8,285 bases of DNA from Planctomycetota bacterium. Lineage in GTDB: Bacteria; Planctomycetota; Brocadiia; SM23-32. How positions within the stretch are numbered: the stretch's first letter is position 1; each line of letters begins with the position of its first letter. The stretch is taken from positions 1-8,285 of the forward strand of contig JAGYMJ010000043.1 in NCBI GenBank assembly GCA_018400625.1, read 5' to 3'. The notes beneath the pieces are model-generated. The model saw only the letters and a program-made list of their open reading frames with translations, was not told the DNA's origin and ran no database searches. A program made the translations under genes and the position numbers. This document shows positions 6,877 to 8,285 of the stretch, one piece after another.

Positions 6877-6893
6877 GGTTCACTAAAAACCTC
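6867..6893 (-). terminator. Candidate intrinsic terminator after lptB
   Basis: Reading the minus strand, GAGGTT (6893-6888) can pair with AACCTT (6880-6875) across a 7-base loop: five Watson-Crick pairs plus one G-U pair at the foot. G then seven T's follow (6874-6867). It lies about 37 bases after the lptB stop and before the ATPase gene, where a transcription break is expected. The stem is short and AT/GC mixed, so termination may be partial. Confidence 0.5.
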
Positions 6894-6930
6894 TCTTTTC
6901 CCATAGATTTCCGGCTCATTTCCCACGTCC

Positions 6931-7689
6931 TCAAGCGGTTTTATCGGGTTGTTCCCGTCCTATATGCACGTGCTGGATCCGATAACCCAGATAGTTCTCC
7001 CGCGCCACGGGGTCTTCGAGCAGTTCGTCGGAAGTTCCATGGGTAACGATTTCCCCGTTGCTCATGATATATGCCCTGTCAGTAATACGCAGCGCCTCAT
7101 GCACATTGTGGTCGGTAATGAGGACGGCGAGGCCGCGAAATTTAAGTCCGGCAACGAGGTCCTGCAATTCTCCGACCGCTATAGGGTCAATGCCGGTAAA
7201 AGGTTCATCGAGCAAAATTAATTGAGGATCGGTACACAAAGCCCTTGCAATTTCCAGCCTTCGGCGTTCTCCACCGCTCAAGGTATAAGAGACATGGGTT
7301 TTAAGATGGCTCAGCCCAAATTCCTGAAGCATTTTGTCGGCTCTCATTCTTCGCTCTTCACGCTTCACTCCTCTCATTTGCAATATTGCGGTGAGATTTT
7401 CTTCAACGCTTAAATGGCGAAAAAGTGTTGGGTCCTGGGCGAGATAGCTCATGCCCAACCGACTGCGTTTATACATCGGTAGAGAGGTGACATCTTTATC
7501 GTTAAAGAAGACCTGGCCGTTGGCCGGTTTGATCATACCAATGCACATCCTGAAAGCCGTCGTCTTACCGGCGCCGTTGGGGCCAAGAATTCCAACCACC
7601 TTCCCCCGGTCAACTTGCAGGTTGACATGATTGACCACGGCACGCCGGCTATAAAATTTTGTCAGCCCTATTGTTTCAAATAATGGCAT
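6931..7689 (-). CDS. lptB: LPS export ABC transporter ATP-binding protein LptB
   Basis: The 252-residue ABC ATPase matches LptB, the cytoplasmic motor that works with LptF and LptG to extract lipopolysaccharide from the inner membrane and push it along the Lpt bridge to the cell surface. Motifs are complete: Walker A GPNGAGKTT (36-44), Q-loop SYLAQDPTLFRHLSVEEN (81-98), signature LSGGERRR (137-144), Walker B LILLDEPFTGIDP (157-169) and the switch His in ITDHNV (H194). The QDPTLFRHLSVEENL stretch, the FTGIDPIAV stretch and the C-terminal HGTSDELLEDP...YLG are typical of LptB rather than of the related branched-chain amino acid transporter LivF/LivG. It follows ispD on the same strand after 39 bases and is probably co-transcribed with it. 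lptA, lptC and rpoN, its frequent neighbours in proteobacteria, are not in this window. A weak ribosome-binding site precedes the ATG, but the family start fits well. Confidence 0.93.
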   Translation of the reverse strand: MPLFETIGLTKFYSRRAVVNHVNLQVDRGKVVGILGPNGAGKTTAFRMCIGMIKPANGQVFFNDKDVTSLPMYKRSRLGMSYLAQDPTLFRHLSVEENLTAILQMRGVKREERRMRADKMLQEFGLSHLKTHVSYTLSGGERRRLEIARALCTDPQLILLDEPFTGIDPIAVGELQDLVAGLKFRGLAVLITDHNVHEALRITDRAYIMSNGEIVTHGTSDELLEDPVARENYLGYRIQHVHIGREQPDKTA

Positions 7690-7728
7690 CTTTACCGATG
7701 AGATCCTAAAAAAATTAAAAGATTAAAC

Positions 7729-8285
7729 TTATAAAGGCAATTCAGGCACTATACCCTCGTTTTTTTGATACTTGAATAGAGTTTCCGCAAGGCTCAGGTC
7801 TTGAGGATTGGTCACTTTTAAGTTGTCGTGATCTCCCTGAACAACAAAAACATCCTTCCCGGTCCATTCGACGAGTGCGGAATCGTCGGTGGCTTTCCAA
7901 TCCAACTCCGCCGCCCTTTCATATGCCGCCATAATCACATCAGCGGGGAAAACTTGTGGCGTCTGAGCAAGCCATAAACTGTCCCTTGAAGGCGTGGAAG
8001 CTATTTTCCGGTTCTTTTCAACTTTTTTTATTGTAACTCCTGCGGGCACTGCCGCAACGGCCCCTGCAGCATGTCTGACAACAAAATCAACGACTTTTTT
8101 TGCTGTTCGGGGACGCAACAACGGGCGGGCTCCGTCGTGGATAAGGACGGTATCATGATGATTTTCTTTTACGGTCTCCAACAACCTCAGGACACTTTCT
8201 TGTCGGGATTTGCCGCCCGGTATGATTTTACCGACACCAAGTTTTTTTTCCAGCAACCGGCCATATTTCTCATTGATAAAATCGA
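7729..8285 (-). CDS. ispD: 2-C-methyl-D-erythritol 4-phosphate cytidylyltransferase (IspD), 5' end outside window
   Basis: The frame is open to the right edge and encodes the last 184 residues of IspD, which transfers CMP from CTP to methylerythritol 4-phosphate in the non-mevalonate isoprenoid pathway. Seen here are GGKSRQESV, the conserved LIHDGARPLLRP, AAVPAGVTIKKVEK, LWLAQTPQVFP, TDDSALVEW and the C-terminal DNLKVTNPQDLSLAE, whose Lys is the family's active-site residue. The family is about 230 residues, so roughly 45-50 N-terminal residues, including the glycine-rich CTP-binding loop, lie beyond the window. A TTG within the coding region (8254-8256) is not the true start, because in-frame coding sequence (DFINEKYGR) continues upstream of it. 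The downstream neighbour is lptB, 39 bases away. The related cytidylyltransferase TarI is less likely, because the TPQ.F, TDD.ALVE and D-N-x-K-V-T pattern is that of IspD. Confidence 0.9.
   Translation of the reverse strand, partial: DFINEKYGRLLEKKLGVGKIIPGGKSRQESVLRLLETVKENHHDTVLIHDGARPLLRPRTAKKVVDFVVRHAAGAVAAVPAGVTIKKVEKNRKIASTPSRDSLWLAQTPQVFPADVIMAAYERAAELDWKATDDSALVEWTGKDVFVVQGDHDNLKVTNPQDLSLAETLFKYQKNEGIVPELPL

Overview
The window encodes a Gram-negative bacterium: it has a lipopolysaccharide-export ATPase (LptB) and the non-mevalonate isoprenoid enzyme IspD. The secretion-type ATPase opens with a small four-cysteine zinc ribbon (C-x2-C...C-x2-C at its extreme N-terminus). From general familiarity, that N-terminus is common in Planctomycetota and related PVC or anaerobic sediment lineages. 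A Phycisphaerae-like planctomycete of moderate GC is my best guess, but this is inference and no rRNA is present to test it. Coding density is high, no gap without a gene exceeds about 135 bases, and I see no mobile element, CRISPR array or RNA gene.

Region 1 (1-3246) is a sugar-catabolism block. On the + strand, a reading frame entering from the left edge (ends at 85) overlaps the start of a class II ketose-phosphate aldolase (75-992). The aldolase overlaps an FGGY-family sugar kinase (989-2509) by 4 bases. A D-lyxose/D-mannose isomerase of the cupin type (2563-3246, - strand) converges on the kinase. Together they form an isomerase-kinase-aldolase set that could turn an aldose into a ketose, then a ketose phosphate, then two triose or smaller fragments.

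Region 2 (3368-6795, - strand) is a tightly packed three-gene unit: a GspE/PilB-type secretion ATPase with a zinc ribbon and four predicted membrane helices in place of the usual N-terminal domain; a membrane-anchored protein whose C-terminal half looks like a degenerate copy of the GspE N2 domain with no ATPase; and a four-helix membrane protein with some resemblance to CvpA. This unit is the most unusual part of the window. No pseudopilin, GspF/PilC or secretin gene is visible beside it.

Region 3 (6796-8285, - strand) carries ispD (5' end cut off by the window edge) followed by lptB. A short hairpin with a T-tract after lptB probably separates this housekeeping pair from the ATPase unit, which has a candidate promoter just downstream of the hairpin.
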